From the NCBI RefSeq assembly GCF_905171765.1, contig NC_053392.1:345542995-345606994 (forward strand): 64,000 bases of DNA. Direction: 5' to 3'. The DNA is from Bufo bufo. Lineage: Eukaryota > Chordata > Amphibia > Anura > Bufonidae. The notes under the pieces were generated by a model that saw only the letters and a list, made by a program, of their open reading frames with translations, did not search any database and was not told the DNA's origin. Position numbers and translations under genes: made by a program. Each line of letters starts with the position of its first letter. Within the stretch, counting starts at the first letter, position 1. This document shows, piece by piece, positions 44,431 to 56,711 of the stretch.

Positions 44431-44500
44431 CAAAAATGCTTTCTCATCTGCATCCTCCAATGTGGTATTGGAGGATGCAGATAAGAAAGCATTTTTGAAG
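44431..44500. repeat. Hairpin, 31 bp arms
   Basis: AAAAATGCTTTCTCATCTGC with ATCCTCCAA continues to a 7-base loop and returns as TTGGAGGAT, GCAGATAAGAAAGCATTTTT. One mismatch is visible. Confidence 0.85.
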
Positions 44501-45533
44501 GACTTTTGTAGGATTTTGTGGGAATGAATGATTTATATAAGTCAATTCCATCCAAATTGATGGGCTATAAGAACTGACATATCTGCCCTGACCACTGAGC
44601 CTCTGTGGTCACACTGCACTTGGAGAAATGTCACCGCTCAGGCCGGTGAAAGACTGCAGCAGTGCACGTGACCGCAGATGGGATGTCACACTTCTAGTCC
44701 ATTGGGCGCCGGATGGAATGGGGATGGGAGCCTCTGCACTGGATCAGAGTATTGTTGAATAAGTGGGTGCACTCTTTTCTTTATGTTAAACACTTTCTCA
44801 GCCCCCAAGTAAAGTTGAAAGAGGACAACACCCTTCAAAGGGATTTTGTCATATGCAGCAGTGCCAACAAACCAATGGCAATGAAATTTAGGTTAAAGGC
44901 ACATATAGAAAATAAAAATAAAATATGTTTAAATTGGTGTTGTAAACTTTATACAAATTATTGGTTCCATGCACAGAAGCCTCTCACGCCACCCTTGGTA
45001 CACTAAAAATCCACCCCTTTAGCCGCCCATTCCTTCCCTCTTAATGTTGATTGATAGGGCCAGGCATACCTAGCCTTGCCACTTAATGCAAGTGCTGTGT
45101 GATTATGCATCGGCACAGCACAACCTGGAGTCCCTGCCAGACTCAAACAAGTCCACTGCACATGTGCTGATTTGTAATCGTATGGCACTTGCGTGACAAG
45201 ACAGGGCCAGGCAAGTTGACATATCTAATGCTTGGCCTGTCAATGAACGTTCAGATGGAGGGGCTAGGTGGCTGAAGGAGTGGATCTTTCGTGCACCAAG
45301 GGAAGCGCACCGCCTTCAGTACATGGAACTACTAATTTTCTTAAAGTTTCAAAACCTCTTAATTCTTCACATTGGAGGAGGCAGCATTTTCTTTAGATGA
45401 GCTTAGCCTATGTGTCATCTATCTAATCTAGTTGGCCTGTATTTCTTCATATACTAGTTGCATGTAGGAGTTTTTATACTTTTAATAATGGATCTTCTTT
45501 TTTCTTAATTTGTTTTTTTTTTTGCTTTTGTAG
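44501..45533. other. Intron upstream of an NT5DC1 exon
   Basis: No gene or repeat terminus recognised; the last 60 bases are the T-rich splice tract. Confidence 0.5.
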
Positions 45534-45652
45534 ACAATGATGTGGAAACTGACATGCTTCCTGCATTGGAGAAGGCTGGCTGGTACTCTCAGGGTAACTG
45601 GGTGCATTTATTGGAATTGTTGAAGAAAATGACTGAAAAACCTGAGCCAAAG
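45534..45652 (+). CDS. nt5dc1: NT5DC1 internal exon (third of three)
   Basis: A pyrimidine-rich tract and AG at 45532-45533 precede this 119 bp exon, and GTAATA follows at 45653. It completes an Asp codon with the previous exon and reads 39 codons, ending on a codon boundary. The peptide includes ALEKAGWYSQGNWVHLLELL and ends KPEPK, just before the point where the family has the HAD motif IV region with its catalytic aspartates. That next exon is not visible up to 64000. The intron from 29952 to 45533 (15.6 kb) contains the L1 and the giant palindrome. The intact frame across three exons argues that the gene is functional. Confidence 0.93.
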
Positions 45653-46980
45653 GTAATATAATAATGAAAATAGTTTACTGTCACACATTTTCCAACTTAG
45701 ATTTTCGTTACGTATTATAAACTTATAAAGATTAAAGGATGCCTCATGGTAGCGGGAATATGTTGATATTCTAGAACAAGGGATTGTACCTTGGGACTAT
45801 ACAACTACCCATACTTTGTTGCTGACCAATATATTCGTTGTGATGTAAGTGCAAATCAAAAGTCCTCAAACTAGTAATGGACAGACTTTGAGATCTTCAT
45901 AATATATTACATTGTTATAGCGGTGCTCTGTGCCAGCCGCTGCTCCGCTATCCAGGGTGGGCACTGCTTCTGTTCCAGTAGCCTGGAAACACTGGCCCTC
46001 CTCTGCCCTCTAACAGTAGGTCCAGCCACCAGAATCCCATGTCTTGTCTTCTACCACAGGAAACGGCCTATGCTTGTTGGCTTTGCCTCTCCAGTCTGCC
46101 CTTAGGGCGAGCGCACGCCCTAATCTTCACCAGCCAATGGCTGGCAACCCTGGGGTACTTAAGCCACCTTCCCCTGTGGGAATATGCCTGAGCAATAGGT
46201 TAATATAGCCTGCTAGTTCTGCAAAGGTGTGCTTTTCTCTTTGTCTGTTCGTATGCCAACTTCTGCCCAATTCCTGATTCTATGCTGCCTGACTCGACCT
46301 CTGCCTGACCTGACCTCTACCATATTGACTACTTACTGCCTGTGCTGACCTTCGGACTGTTTCATGGATTCACACGTACTCTTGCTGCCCTGTGCTTTCA
46401 GTGCTACACACTGTTGACTCTTGACCCATGTGGGTCAGCAGACAACCACATGGACACTACTCCAGGAGGTAGCAGCCTGGTGTGTTCCCTACAGCAAAGT
46501 CCAGATCCCTGTCTAGGGGTTAAATGGTGAAAGCCAGGGGACCATCAGGATAATGCCCTTAAGTTTAGCCCTAAGTGAAATCCATAGGTTGGTACACCAG
46601 TTCCACACCCGCTGTTGTAATATACATCATACTGTACCTATCATTAAAAAATTTGTTTCCTCTCTTCTGCAATTTCTCTCTCATAACTGCTGAGTGGGTG
46701 GCCCTTCCTAGAGTAGAGCTAGAGATGTGAGCTGTGTGCACTGAACAAACAGATGTCTCTCCCTTTCACTCTCACATGAGTCACAACCCACAGTTTAAGG
46801 GTACATTCACACAACAGTGAAAAATAAAGATTTTCTTTAAAAATTGCCCCCTTGCAGGGGCAGATTAAGTGTATCATAGGCCCAGGGCTGTTTACCCATT
46901 TGGGGCTCCCTCCCTCCGACCATCCCACTTTCATGTTCTGCCCCATGTTTATTTTTTTCTTGTAGATATTAAAGAAAATG
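45653..46980. other. Intron, one MITE end
   Basis: A single AAGGGTACATTCACACAACAG terminus at 46798 resembles the TTA-type MITEs; its partner is not found. Otherwise nothing recognised. Confidence 0.4.
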
Positions 46981-46984
46981 ATAC

Positions 46985-47180
46985 CTCATATAAAGTATAA
47001 CATCCCCAGCCCCTCATACTATATAACACCCCACAGTATGCAGTATATAGTCTAACACACCACAGTATATAGTATATAACATCCCACAATATATAGTATA
47101 ACACCACCACAGTATACATTATATATTATAAACCCCCCATTATACAGTGTGTAGTATAACACCCCACAGCACACAGAGTA
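46985..47180. repeat. Degenerate minisatellite, CCACAGTATATAGTATAACA unit
   Basis: Roughly eight loose copies of a 22-36 bp unit with CACAGTATATAGTATAACACC. Confidence 0.75.
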
Positions 47181-47433
47181 TATGGCTCCTCTGCCAGTTC
47201 TCTGAGGCCAAAACTGCTTTCCGTCACTTCACATACACACTTACTGTAGCCAGCAGCTCCCTGCCAGCCAATCAGATTGGATTACTGAGAGACACTCCTC
47301 CTCACTCTGAAGCCTAATGCAGGCATGCAGTGTGAAGCACTGCCCCTTCGTCTTCCTGTCTTCTTAGCCGGAGACAGACAAGCCATAGAAACTGTCTTTT
47401 AAGAGATCAGTGGAAAGAGACAGAGGACATTAA

Positions 47434-48077
47434 AGGGAACCTGTCACCTGGATTTTAGGTATTGAGCTGAGGACATGGGCTGCTAGATCGCCGCTAGCAC
47501 ATCCGCAATATCCATTCCCCATAGCTCATTGTGCTTTTATTGTGTCAAAAAAATATTTTATATATATGTAAATAAGGCTACTAATTTTTCCGGAGCCCAT
47601 CCACGCCCACTGTGAAGGAGCCCAGCACCGCCCCGCATACTCCGAATCTCCTCCTTGCTCGCTGACGTTACAAAGCTAGAGTGCCGTAATCTCGCGATGC
47701 GCAAGCTAGCGCATGCGCAGTGTCGGCATAGTGTTCCTTGCCTGTGCTGGCATCAGCCTCAGGGAACGAACTGTGCATGCGTTAGCTCGCATATCGCGAG
47801 ATTATGGCGCTCTAGCTTTGTGACGTCGGGGAGCAAGGAGGAGATTCGGAGGGTGCTGGGCTTCTTCACAGTGGGCGTGGCTGGGCTCAGAGTCAGATCT
47901 CTCAAGCATGGAGGAGACAGGACTCATCTAAGGTTAATTTACATATCTATAAAATCGTTTTTTTGACACAATAAAAGCACAAAGAGCTATGGGGACTGGG
48001 TATTGCGGATGTGCTAGCGGCAATCTAGCAGCCCATGTCCTCAGCTCTATACCCAAAATCCAGGTAACAGGTTCCCT
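47434..48077. mobile_element. TTAA-flanked MITE, AGGGAACCTGTCACCTGGATTTT
   Basis: The left AGGGAACCTGTCACCTGGAT and the right ATCCAGGTAACAGGTTCCCT are inverted and flanked by TTAA (47430-47433, 48078-48081). The arms run nearly to the centre at about 47755 and contain CTAGATCGCCGCTAGCA, GCCCAGCACC and TAATCTCGCGATGCG. It is the complete form of the half element at 12433-12711. Confidence 0.9.
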
Positions 48078-48605
48078 TTAATAAAAGCTGTTATTATAAG
48101 GTAATTACAGATCTTTTGACAGTTATTGACAGACTAACTCAGGTATACATGCCTAGCTCTAATAAACTAGCAAATAAAAAAAATATAACAGTTACCCTTT
48201 AAAAATTGTAGTTCTTTTAAAAGTATCTTAATTGAAGTTGTCTCTTTATGGCTGGTGACACGTTTCAGGGCCGGAGCGGCCTGGTCGTACCGCTGCTTAT
48301 CCTGCATCCTTTCTCTTCTAATAATGGCTAAATTGTTGTGTCCAATTGCTGTATTTTTATAGCGCTACAATACAGTACTGAAATCCTTGTGCACGCATAG
48401 TTTCACATGTCTTCCCTGCATAGAACTTCTGTTGGCAATAGCACCTCTACAGCAGTCCAAGCAGTGGAGGTTGGAATTATAGATATTGCGGGAATTCCCA
48501 ACAAACACATCCAGCTAAACCTTTTCTGCAGCTTCTAATGCTGTTTTTCAAACAGGTGACACTGCAGCAATTACTGTACTGCCTCCAATCTGACATAGGA
48601 TCTTC

Positions 48606-48613
48606 GTTAGAAC
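48606..48613. repeat. hAT target-site duplication, left copy
   Basis: GTTAGAAC, identical to 54984-54991. Confidence 0.88.
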
Positions 48614-49489
48614 TAGAAATGAGTGAATTTCTCAAAAATCGATCTGAATTTATTTGTGGTGAATCATGATAAAAAAAACTGCTATTTCCTGGCCGCAGAG
48701 AGCCTTTATAGTGGTGTAGAACATTGTGACTTGCAGTAACACGCATAGGGAGTCTGCTGTGGTAGTGAAACAATACTGTGAGTCAGTATGACAGGCTTCG
48801 CTCTTAGAATCACTGCACACTTCACTTATTTGGGCAGTTACAGGGCTAAAACTGACTAACTCAAATGTGAACTCAGCCTTAAAGGTCAATATTAGTGCCA
48901 GGTATAAAGACCCGTGCAGAGGCCCAAGATCCTACTATAGCATGAAAGAGCGCACTCCTTTTACACCAATTCACTGATTCCACATAGATTTCTACAGAAC
49001 CTGTTATATTAAACACTTATACAAGTAAAGCCCCGCCGACAGAGGTTAGTGGGTGTCAGCAGTAAGTTTGTGTTGACATCACTAATTATTTTGCCCTTCC
49101 TCTGATCCGTCAGAACAATGACCCCCAAAAAACGGATCCTGTCTGTGGAGCATCCGCCTTTACTCGGTCAGCATTTGTTCAGTAATACATCAGTATTGCT
49201 AAAGCCCCAAAAAACAGCAGTGGATCCAAAACAGAGATGACACGTGAATGTATTATTTGCATGTCTTCTGTGTTTTGTACCCACTCCTGCTTTTGGCTAC
49301 CAAATCATAAGCCAATTCTGATGCAAAATAGGGACCATGTCATGCAGGCCTTACAGCTGTTACATAGACAGGATCCATTGTGCATCTTATTTTTCCTTCC
49401 TTCTGACAGATCAGAAGAAGGGTCAAATAAATGATGATGTCAGCCAGACCGAAAGGCAAAATAGTGGCCCAGTCATAAAGTGGGGAGGG

Positions 49490-50150
49490 TGGGAACAGCA
49501 TGAGAAGTCCACAGAGTGGCTCTATGACATAGAGGTGAGGTGGAAGCAGCATTAGGAGGAGGCCACAGAGTGGCACAATGACAGTGTGGAGGTGGCAGCA
49601 TCATCAGGAGGCCACAGAGTGGCACAATGACAGAGTGTGGAGGTGGCAGCATCAGGAGGAGGCCACAGGGTGGCACAATGACAGTGTGGAGGTGGCAGCA
49701 GCATGAGGAGACAACAGAGTGGCACAATGACAAAGTGTGGAGGTGGCAACAGCATCATCAGGAGGCCACAAAGTGGCACAATGACAGAGTGTGGAGGTGG
49801 CAGCAGCATCAGGAGACCACAGAGTCGCAAGGTGACATAGTGTTGAGGTAGCAGCATCAGGAGACCACAGAGTGGCAAGGTGACATAGTGTGGTGGTTGC
49901 AGCAGCATCAGGAGACCACAGAGTGGCAAGGAGACATAGTGTGGAGGTGGCATCAGCATCAGGAGACCACAGAGTCGCAAGGTGACATAGTGTTGAGGTA
50001 GCAGCATCAGGAGACCACAGAGTGGCAAGGTGACATAGTGTGGAGGTGGCAGCAGCATCAGGAGCCCACAGAGTGGCAAGGTGACATACTGTGGAGCTGG
50101 CAGCATCAGGAGACCACAGAGTGATCTCATGACAGAGTAGGGAGGTGGGT
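49490..50150. repeat. Minisatellite of 50-57 bp units in the hAT element
   Basis: About 12 copies of GCATCAGGAG(A/G)CCACAGAGTGGCA plus a TGACAGAGTGTGGAGGTGGCA portion. Because the unit is often a multiple of three, long - strand ORFs (rich in CGLLMLLPP) arise but are not genes. Confidence 0.93.
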
Positions 50151-50202
50151 GGCAATACCAGTAAAAGCTGAATATGGTGGGTGAAAGAAGGAGGACTTGG
50201 CA

Positions 50203-52798
50203 TCAGATGTGTGGCATCAGGCGGATGGCAGCATCAAAATAGTAGCTGAGGCAGGTAGCCAGAAGAGACCAGTCTGATGCATCAGGCATTGATGGGTGTA
50301 TATCCTGGCTGATCCACTCCAGATTCATCTTGACAAAGGTCAGTCTCTTTTCCAGGGCAAACTCTGCCAGTTGTGGCCACAAATCCAGTTTGGCTGCCCA
50401 GTAGTCCAGTGGATCTTCAATGTGGGGTGGCAGGGTGCTGTCCAATTATGCCACAATCTGCTGGTTCAGATCTTGCTCCAGGTCTAGCTGCTGCTGCTGG
50501 TCAGTAGTTTCTTCACTAGACGGGTGAAGAAAGCTGCTCATCAACGACTCTAGACTCAAGTTGCTGCTGATGGAGCTGGAACAGCAGCTATGGCAGGGGA
50601 ACGGTAGCGCAGAGGGCCCCCCGGTCAGACCTGCGAGAGGATGGATAATGGTGCAGATAGGCAGCGGCCAACTGACTACATAGGATATCTCTATAGTAGT
50701 TCAGTTTGTCCTCCCTCTCAAAAAAAAGGGCCCCATTTTGGACTCGTAACAAAGGTCCAACAAGATGGAGAGCCAGAAGTCATATCTCTGCCGAATGCTG
50801 ACAATTCGGCTGTCACTACGCGACTCCCTGCCTCTATCTCCACTGCATTCTGCCATGGTGTGTCTGGGTCCTCTACCTCGTCTTCATCGCCCTGTAGCTC
50901 CTCTGACTGTTCCTGCTTCTCCTCTACTGTCACCTGTGTATAAAAACCACCCATTTCACTACACATTGCTTGTGCTCCAATGTCCTCCTCCTCCTCTAGT
51001 TCAGCACCCACAGGGCCGTGAGATCTAGGCCACACGTCTCCAGTCCCCTGACCAGCCAGATTTACCAGCATCTGTTGCAGGACATGAAACAGTGGAATGA
51101 GGCAGTCATCCCGTAGTCCTGGCGACTGACAAATAACGTGGCATCCTCAAAGGGCCTGAGAAAACGGCAGGTATCTAGCATGAGCTACCACTGGCTGACA
51201 TCAAAGTTACACAGGGGAGTACTCCTGTCCGCTTGGATCATCAAGAAATCGTTTATGGCCTTTCTCTGTAAGTATAGTTGGTCCAACATATGGAGGGTGG
51301 AATTCCAACGGGTGGAAACGTTGCATATCAGCCTATGTTGGGGGATGCCGTTCTGCTGCTGCAGCTCAAAGAGGGTGTGCTTTGCAGTGTACGAGTCGTT
51401 GAAGTGAATGCAAAGTTTCCTGGCCATTTTTAGGATGTCTTGCAAATGGGTGGAAGATTTCAGGAACCGCTTGACAACCAGATTGAACCCGTGTGCCATG
51501 CAGGGCGCATGGCTCAGCCCTCCTTGATGCAGTGCCGACACCATGTTCTTCCCATTGTCGGTCACCATGGTTCCAATTTTGAGTTGTCACGGAGAAAGCC
51601 ATGACTCGATTTCTTGATGAAGGACACGGAGCAGTTCCTCCAATGTGTGACTCCGTTCGCCCAGGCAAACGAGTTGAAGAACAGCGTGAAAATCCGTGGA
51701 GGATGAGGAGGCAGCGGCGGACATTGTCGCAGGACCAACGGCGTGAGAACATGGAGGCAGAAGCGGCGTCACCTGGCCAAGTTGCTGGTATGGCTGTGCA
51801 GGAACCACATTCACCCAGTGGGCCGTAAAGGACATGTGTTGTCCTTGACCGTAGTTACAGCTCCACACGTCGGCGCTGCCGTGCACTTTGGCAGACACCG
51901 ACAGGCTCAAAGACTGGCCCACCTTCTGTTCTACATACATGTGCAGGGCTGGTACTGCCTTTTTGGCAAAGAAATGACGGCTTGGGACTCTCGACCTCGG
52001 CTCAGCACAAGCCATCAGTTCTCTTAAAGGTGCAGAGTCCACCACTTGGAAAGGGAGGGACTGCAGCACCCGCAACTTGGCCAGGAGCAAATTCAGCGTC
52101 TTTGTTGGATGAGGGCGCGCATACTGTTGTCTCTTGGCAATCGCTTCGGTAATCGATTGCTGATAGAATGACTGACGAGGAGTAGGTGGAGGAGCAGGAG
52201 CATCAGGACCAGCAGATGATGGGAAGGACAGACAGCTCCCTTTGGCTGAGGTGGTGGAGCATGAAATCGGGTGCATACCACTGGGTGATGCAGCGGTTGC
52301 TGCGGCAGGCTGGACCACCACATCAGAGCCACGGTTCTCCCAGGCCACTTTATGGTGATGCTGCATATGTTGACGCAGTGCTGTGGTGTCAACATTGGAA
52401 CCCTGGCCACACTTCACCTTCTGCCCACAGATTCTACAAATGGCCATGTTCACCTTCTCCGGTGGCTTAACAAAAAACTGCCACACCGCTGAGTAGGTGA
52501 TTTTACCCCCAACACTCCGCACTGACTGACTGCTACCTCCGCTGCTTCCGTGAATTCCTGCACCACTTTTCAGGCAGGTAGGCTCTTGCAAAGCAGGTGG
52601 TCTTGTCCGGGCATGTTTGGCTCCCAACCTCCGACTGCTGCCACCCTGCTGACTCCCGGCCATGATAGCAACTTGCTGGCTCTGCCTCTGCTTCACAGGC
52701 AAGCTGCCACCCTCTTCTCCCGATGATGATGCAGCCCCTATTTCACCCGACTCTCGAGTGCAATCAGCTACATCATCATCGTCGAGTACTGTCTGCAC
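50203..52798 (-). pseudogene. hAT transposase with BED zinc finger, broken frame
   Basis: The long first frame (52798-51587, 403 codons) holds a BED finger near residues 105-150: YSAVWQFFVKPPEKVNMAIC then CRICGQKVKCGQ...LRQHMQHHH, a C2H2 pattern. It continues with LRELMACAEPRSRVPSRHFF and SVSAKVHGSADVWSC, the hAT catalytic region start with an Asp. After a frame break at about 51585 comes MVTDNGKNMVSALHQGG (second catalytic Asp), CMAHGFNLVVK and VSTRWNSTLHML, classic hAT core motifs. The C-terminal dimerisation motif is at 50430-50340: DPLDYWAAKLDLWPQLAEFA. Several frameshifts and stops lie between 51185 and 50445. A 309 bp part of this gene (52052-52360) is duplicated at 57674-57982. Confidence 0.9.
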
Positions 52799-53789
52799 GT
52801 CACTGATGTCCTCCTCAGCGGTCTCGCAACACCAGCTCCCACGCCACTCTCCTCAACACTTCTTGCCCACCTACCGGAGGAAGCTGCGGATGTCTCGTCC
52901 ACAACTTGGCTGGCCATTAGCTGCTGACTGTCCTGTAGTAGCTCGTCCTCGCTGTATAGTGGAGCTGAGCCCACACCTTATAATACTTGGCTGAGGGAAC
53001 AGAAAAAGACAGAGGCAGGTTTCGTGTCCTACCTCCTCTAAGGGCGTTGTCTAAGTGAACCCCTCGATTCTTCACAGTACCCCTGATGGTGGGAATAGAC
53101 TTTACCTAGGGGAACACCAGGTCTCTACCTCTTGAGGAGGAAAGGCACACAAGGCAGCTGGTCTAAGCGGACCAGGAGGTACCAGGGAACGGTACCAGAT
53201 GTACAGGCGTAGTCAGGCAGGCGGAATCGTTACCAGGAGCAACAGTGCAGGACCAAAGGTTGAGGCAGAGGCTTAGTCAGACAGGCAAAAGGTCAGGGCA
53301 GGCAGCACAGGTACAGGTCAGGCAATCCGGATCACAACACGAGAGTCAAGGCAAGCAGGAAGGGATCAGACGGGTAGCAAAATCCAGGAACACAAGTATA
53401 AGTCAGGAATACAGGAACACAAGTGAATATCAGGAACCTTAGCAGAGCACAAGGACCTTGACACTGAGGCATCTAGGAAGGCGGCTGTGCCACTTATATA
53501 TCTGCAGGAAGGCTAGGATTGGTCAGCGAGGTCACATGACCTAACCCATAAAGCCCAGGAAATGACGCGTGCCGGCCCTTAAGGAAGTGCTGCAAGAAAC
53601 AAGCAGCAAGCATGCTGTCGCCAAGACTGAGAGGAAACTGTGGAGCGGATCCGAAAACAACAGCACCTACACAGACAGAGCCCAAGACTTCAGCGGTGAA
53701 TGGGTAGCACTGGCCACAGATCACCGCTGAGCACAGCTGACCGCTGTGGTAAGCAGGGGAACAGCGGCGCACAGCAGCTGCTGTTACAA

Positions 53790-54400
53790 CGGCTAATAAT
53801 ATATATTTTTTTGCCACTAATACACGCCACAAAAGGCTTTAGAGCATATAACTGCACCGCTGAACGGCAAATAATATATATTTTTTTTACCACTAATACA
53901 CGCCAAAAAGGGCTGTAATTTTCTCACTTTACCACACAACGGCAAATACTTTTATTTGTGCAACTAATACATGCCAAAAAAGGCTTTAGAACATATAACT
54001 GCACCGCTCAACGGCAAATAGGCCCTTACTTTTTTCCACTTATACACTCCACAGAAGGCTTTTGAACATATAACTGCACCGCTGAAAGGCAAATAATATA
54101 TATTTTTTTGCCACTAATACAGGCCAAAAAGGGCTTTAGAACATATAACTGCACAGCTAAACGCCAAACAGGCCCTTATTTTTTTCCACTTATACACGCC
54201 AAAAAGGGCTTTAGAACATATAACTGCACCGCTGAACAGCAAATAATATATATTTTTTTGCCACTAATACACGCCCAAAAGGGCTGTAATTTTCTCAATT
54301 CACCACACAACGGCTAATAAGTCCTTTTTTTCACACTAATACAAACCAAAACATGCTATAGAACATATAACCGCACAAGGGCAAATAAGATGTAAAAATA
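53790..54400. repeat. Tandem repeat, CACTAATACACGCC...CATATAACTGCACCGCT
   Basis: Around seven copies of an 80-100 bp unit with AATATATATTTTTTTGCCAC, TAATACACGCCAAAAAGGGC and GAACATATAACTGCACCGCT. Confidence 0.92.
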
Positions 54401-54983
54401 TTTCCTTGTAATAAACCCTGTTAATTGCTGTATCAAACAGCACTTGCACCCCAATAACAAGAACTGTCTGCTGGAATTACATTGCTGTATAATGGCAATT
54501 TGGATCCGCAGTCAGTGCAGCAAGGTGTAATAGGATTGTTCCTATTACCCAGGCTGTAAACTCCTCTACTGAACCCTGTTCTGCTTCAATACTGTGGAAT
54601 GATTCCTCCCTATCCTTTCCCTGAACTTCTATACAGCAAAATAAAAGTTTTAAAGTCTTTTCTACTACTTTCCCTAGCACCTGCTGACGTCTCTCCCTGC
54701 ACTAAATACACTGGAAAATGGCTGAATCCAAGATGGCTGAGGCTATTTTTAGGGATTTGACATCACAGGGCTGGCTGGTTGCTGATTGGCTGCATGCATG
54801 GCATTGTGACTGCTTCCTCTTTTCCAGAGTTCCTTGATCCATGTCCTAACACGTGCAGCAGCTATTTTAGGAAAAAATTTGATTTGTTACTACAAAGCGT
54901 GAGGAAATTCGGATTTGGTGCAAATCATTTTCCTGAAATTCGGATAGAATTCCACTTTGTCAACTTCGATTCACTCATCTCTA

Positions 54984-54991
54984 GTTAGAAC
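54984..54991. repeat. hAT target-site duplication, right copy
   Basis: GTTAGAAC, identical to 48606-48613. Confidence 0.88.
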
Positions 54992-55277
54992 CTAATAAAT
55001 GTAAAGTATGGCATTAGACTACCTAAGACCACTGAAACATTGTAAAAAAGTAGATATCAGAGGCCCTCTCAGACCCTAATGAGTTTCGTATCATAGTTTC
55101 CTCTGGATTCTCTGAGCAGGACTCTGATGCCTGACTTTTGTTTAGAACTGGTATTTGTTTTCTGTGCATATATTTATAGTGGATGTTTGATTGAGTGCAT
55201 ACAAATAATGGCATATGTAATACAATTTACTAACAATTTACTAACTTAATACTGGTGAGTATAGGTTTCTGTTCTCA

Positions 55278-55936
55278 TACTGTATTTTCCGCACCATAAG
55301 ACACAATGAAATATATGTATTTTCGTTATTATTTATTACTTCATACCTCAGATCAAACCCCAAATCTTCATCATACCTCAAATCAGACTCCTAATCTTCA
55401 TCAAATCTCATATCAGACAAGAAAATAAATAAAAGAATGTACCTCTCCTGCTCCAGACGGCGTCACCACATTGGAGATCCAGCACGCTCTTCCTGAGTGC
55501 TGCACTGTGGCATGATGTTGCACAGTGTTAGGTCGTAGTGTGCGCTTATGCATACTACATCATGACGCTGTACGCTGGACCATTGCTATGATGATTGAGG
55601 CAAATAACACGATGTTCACCACTCCCCAGTCCTACTGTACTAATGAGCACTTGCATAATGGAAGTGCTCATTAGTATTCACATTATAAGATGCACTGCCA
55701 TTTTCCCCCCACTTTTTGGGGAAAGAAAGTGTTGGGGTCATTTATCAATCTGGTGTAAAGTAGAACTTGCTTAATTGGCCATAACAACCAATCAGATTCC
55801 ACCTTTAATTTTCCGAAGGAGCTGTCAAAAATGAAAGGTGGAATCTGATTGGTTGCTATGGACATCTAAGCCAGTTATACTTTACACCAGTTTGATAAAT
55901 GACCCTAATGTGTCTTCAAGTGTAGCAAATATGGTA
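55278..55936. mobile_element. MITE with TACTGTATTTTCCGCACCATAAGAC terminus
   Basis: Left TACTGTATTTTCCGCACCAT and right (inverse) TACCATATTTGCTACACTTG align over 28 bases, continuing AAGACACA in both. It is disrupted by the element at 55733-55908. A CATTATAAGATGCACTGCCA segment at 55680 is an inner repeat of the same motif. Confidence 0.75.
55733..55908. mobile_element. Palindromic MITE, GGGTCATTTATCAATCTGGTG
   Basis: GGGTCATTTATCAA(T/A)CTGGTG ends are inverted, with CAACCAATCAGATTCCACCT and its inverse facing each other around GGAGCTGTCAAAAATG. Split or partial copies occur at 41541-42450 and at 63961-64000. Confidence 0.88.
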
Positions 55937-56587
55937 TATATAAGATCCAAATGGATATATAGGTGTTGTGTGTATGTTTTAAGGCTGGAATATAGGATAT
56001 GTTATATACTATGTTATAATTGGGTGTTGATTTTACCTGATAAGACTGACAGTGCCTGAACCATTGAACTCTTCACTGTGTTCCTAGTTATTTATCAAGT
56101 AGAACCAACCTGTAACATGTTCGTCTTCAGATTTTACCTTCAAATAATATCCATTGTATTGCACTGCTTGCTTACAAATGGCTAAACAAACAGGATGATC
56201 AATTTGAACAAGTTTAGACATTTATGGTATAACTTCAGGATATGTCATAGGGGTACAAGTAAAAAATTAAATGGTAGAATTATGTACAAAGAGCATACAT
56301 TAAGGAAACTGTAAGATGATATGAGGTGTGTTAGAACCTAGCGACCTAAATGTAATGTCCAAGTGTCATCTATTACTGCATCTCAGATTCTTAAAGGGAA
56401 TGTGTCGAGAGCTCTGTGGAATAATATAACTACAGATCTCTCTACTTATGGCAAAATGTGGCCATACACTTACTGTAAGTGCTGAATACTGCAGCCCCGC
56501 TCCTCTCGCTATTCCAGTGCTAATCAGAGACGCATTGGGAATAGAGGGGAGGACTGCTACCAATGGTTAGTGCTGGAAGCATGACAT
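55937..56587. other. Intron, nothing recognised
   Basis: A TTAAAGGGAATGTGTC word at 56391 resembles a TTAA-type MITE end without a partner. Confidence 0.4.
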
Positions 56588-56711
56588 ATTTCCCTAACGC
56601 CTCCACCGACACTGGCAGGATCTTGATCCCGCCTCCCAGGGACAGGAAACAACAGCGGAAGCCCCCCCCCCCCCGCCAAAAAAAAAGAAACCTCCTCCTA
56701 TATACTCTAGT
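56588..56711. repeat. DIRS left inverted terminal repeat
   Basis: It matches the inverse of 61961-62074 through GGCAGGATCTTGATCCCGCC, AACAACAGCGG and ACCTCCTCCTA; a C-run at 56661-56674 is expanded. Confidence 0.85.

Larger units (their letters stand above)
48614..54983 (-). mobile_element. 6.4 kb hAT transposon
   Basis: TAGAAATGAGTGAAT at the left and ATTCACTCATCTCTA at the right are inverted termini, flanked by the 8 bp duplication GTTAGAAC. The transposase is on the - strand at 52798-50203. The element also contains two minisatellites (49490-50150, 53790-54400) and an unassigned repeat with GGCAGGCGGAATCGTTACCA at 52990-53500. Size, 8 bp duplication and BED-finger transposase together define hAT. 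Confidence 0.93.

Noticed and set aside
23977..45533. Searched introns for a nested antisense collagen X gene, as in human
   Set aside because: No Gly-X-Y coding or C1q-like segment was seen; it may lie in another intron outside the window.
49490..50150. Regular repeats considered as a CRISPR array
   Set aside because: The whole unit is repeated with no unique spacers, and the window is vertebrate chromosome.
49552..50203. 180-190 codon - strand ORFs with repeated CGLLMLLPP / CHLATLWSPDAA
   Set aside because: They are translations of the hAT minisatellite, not a repeat protein.
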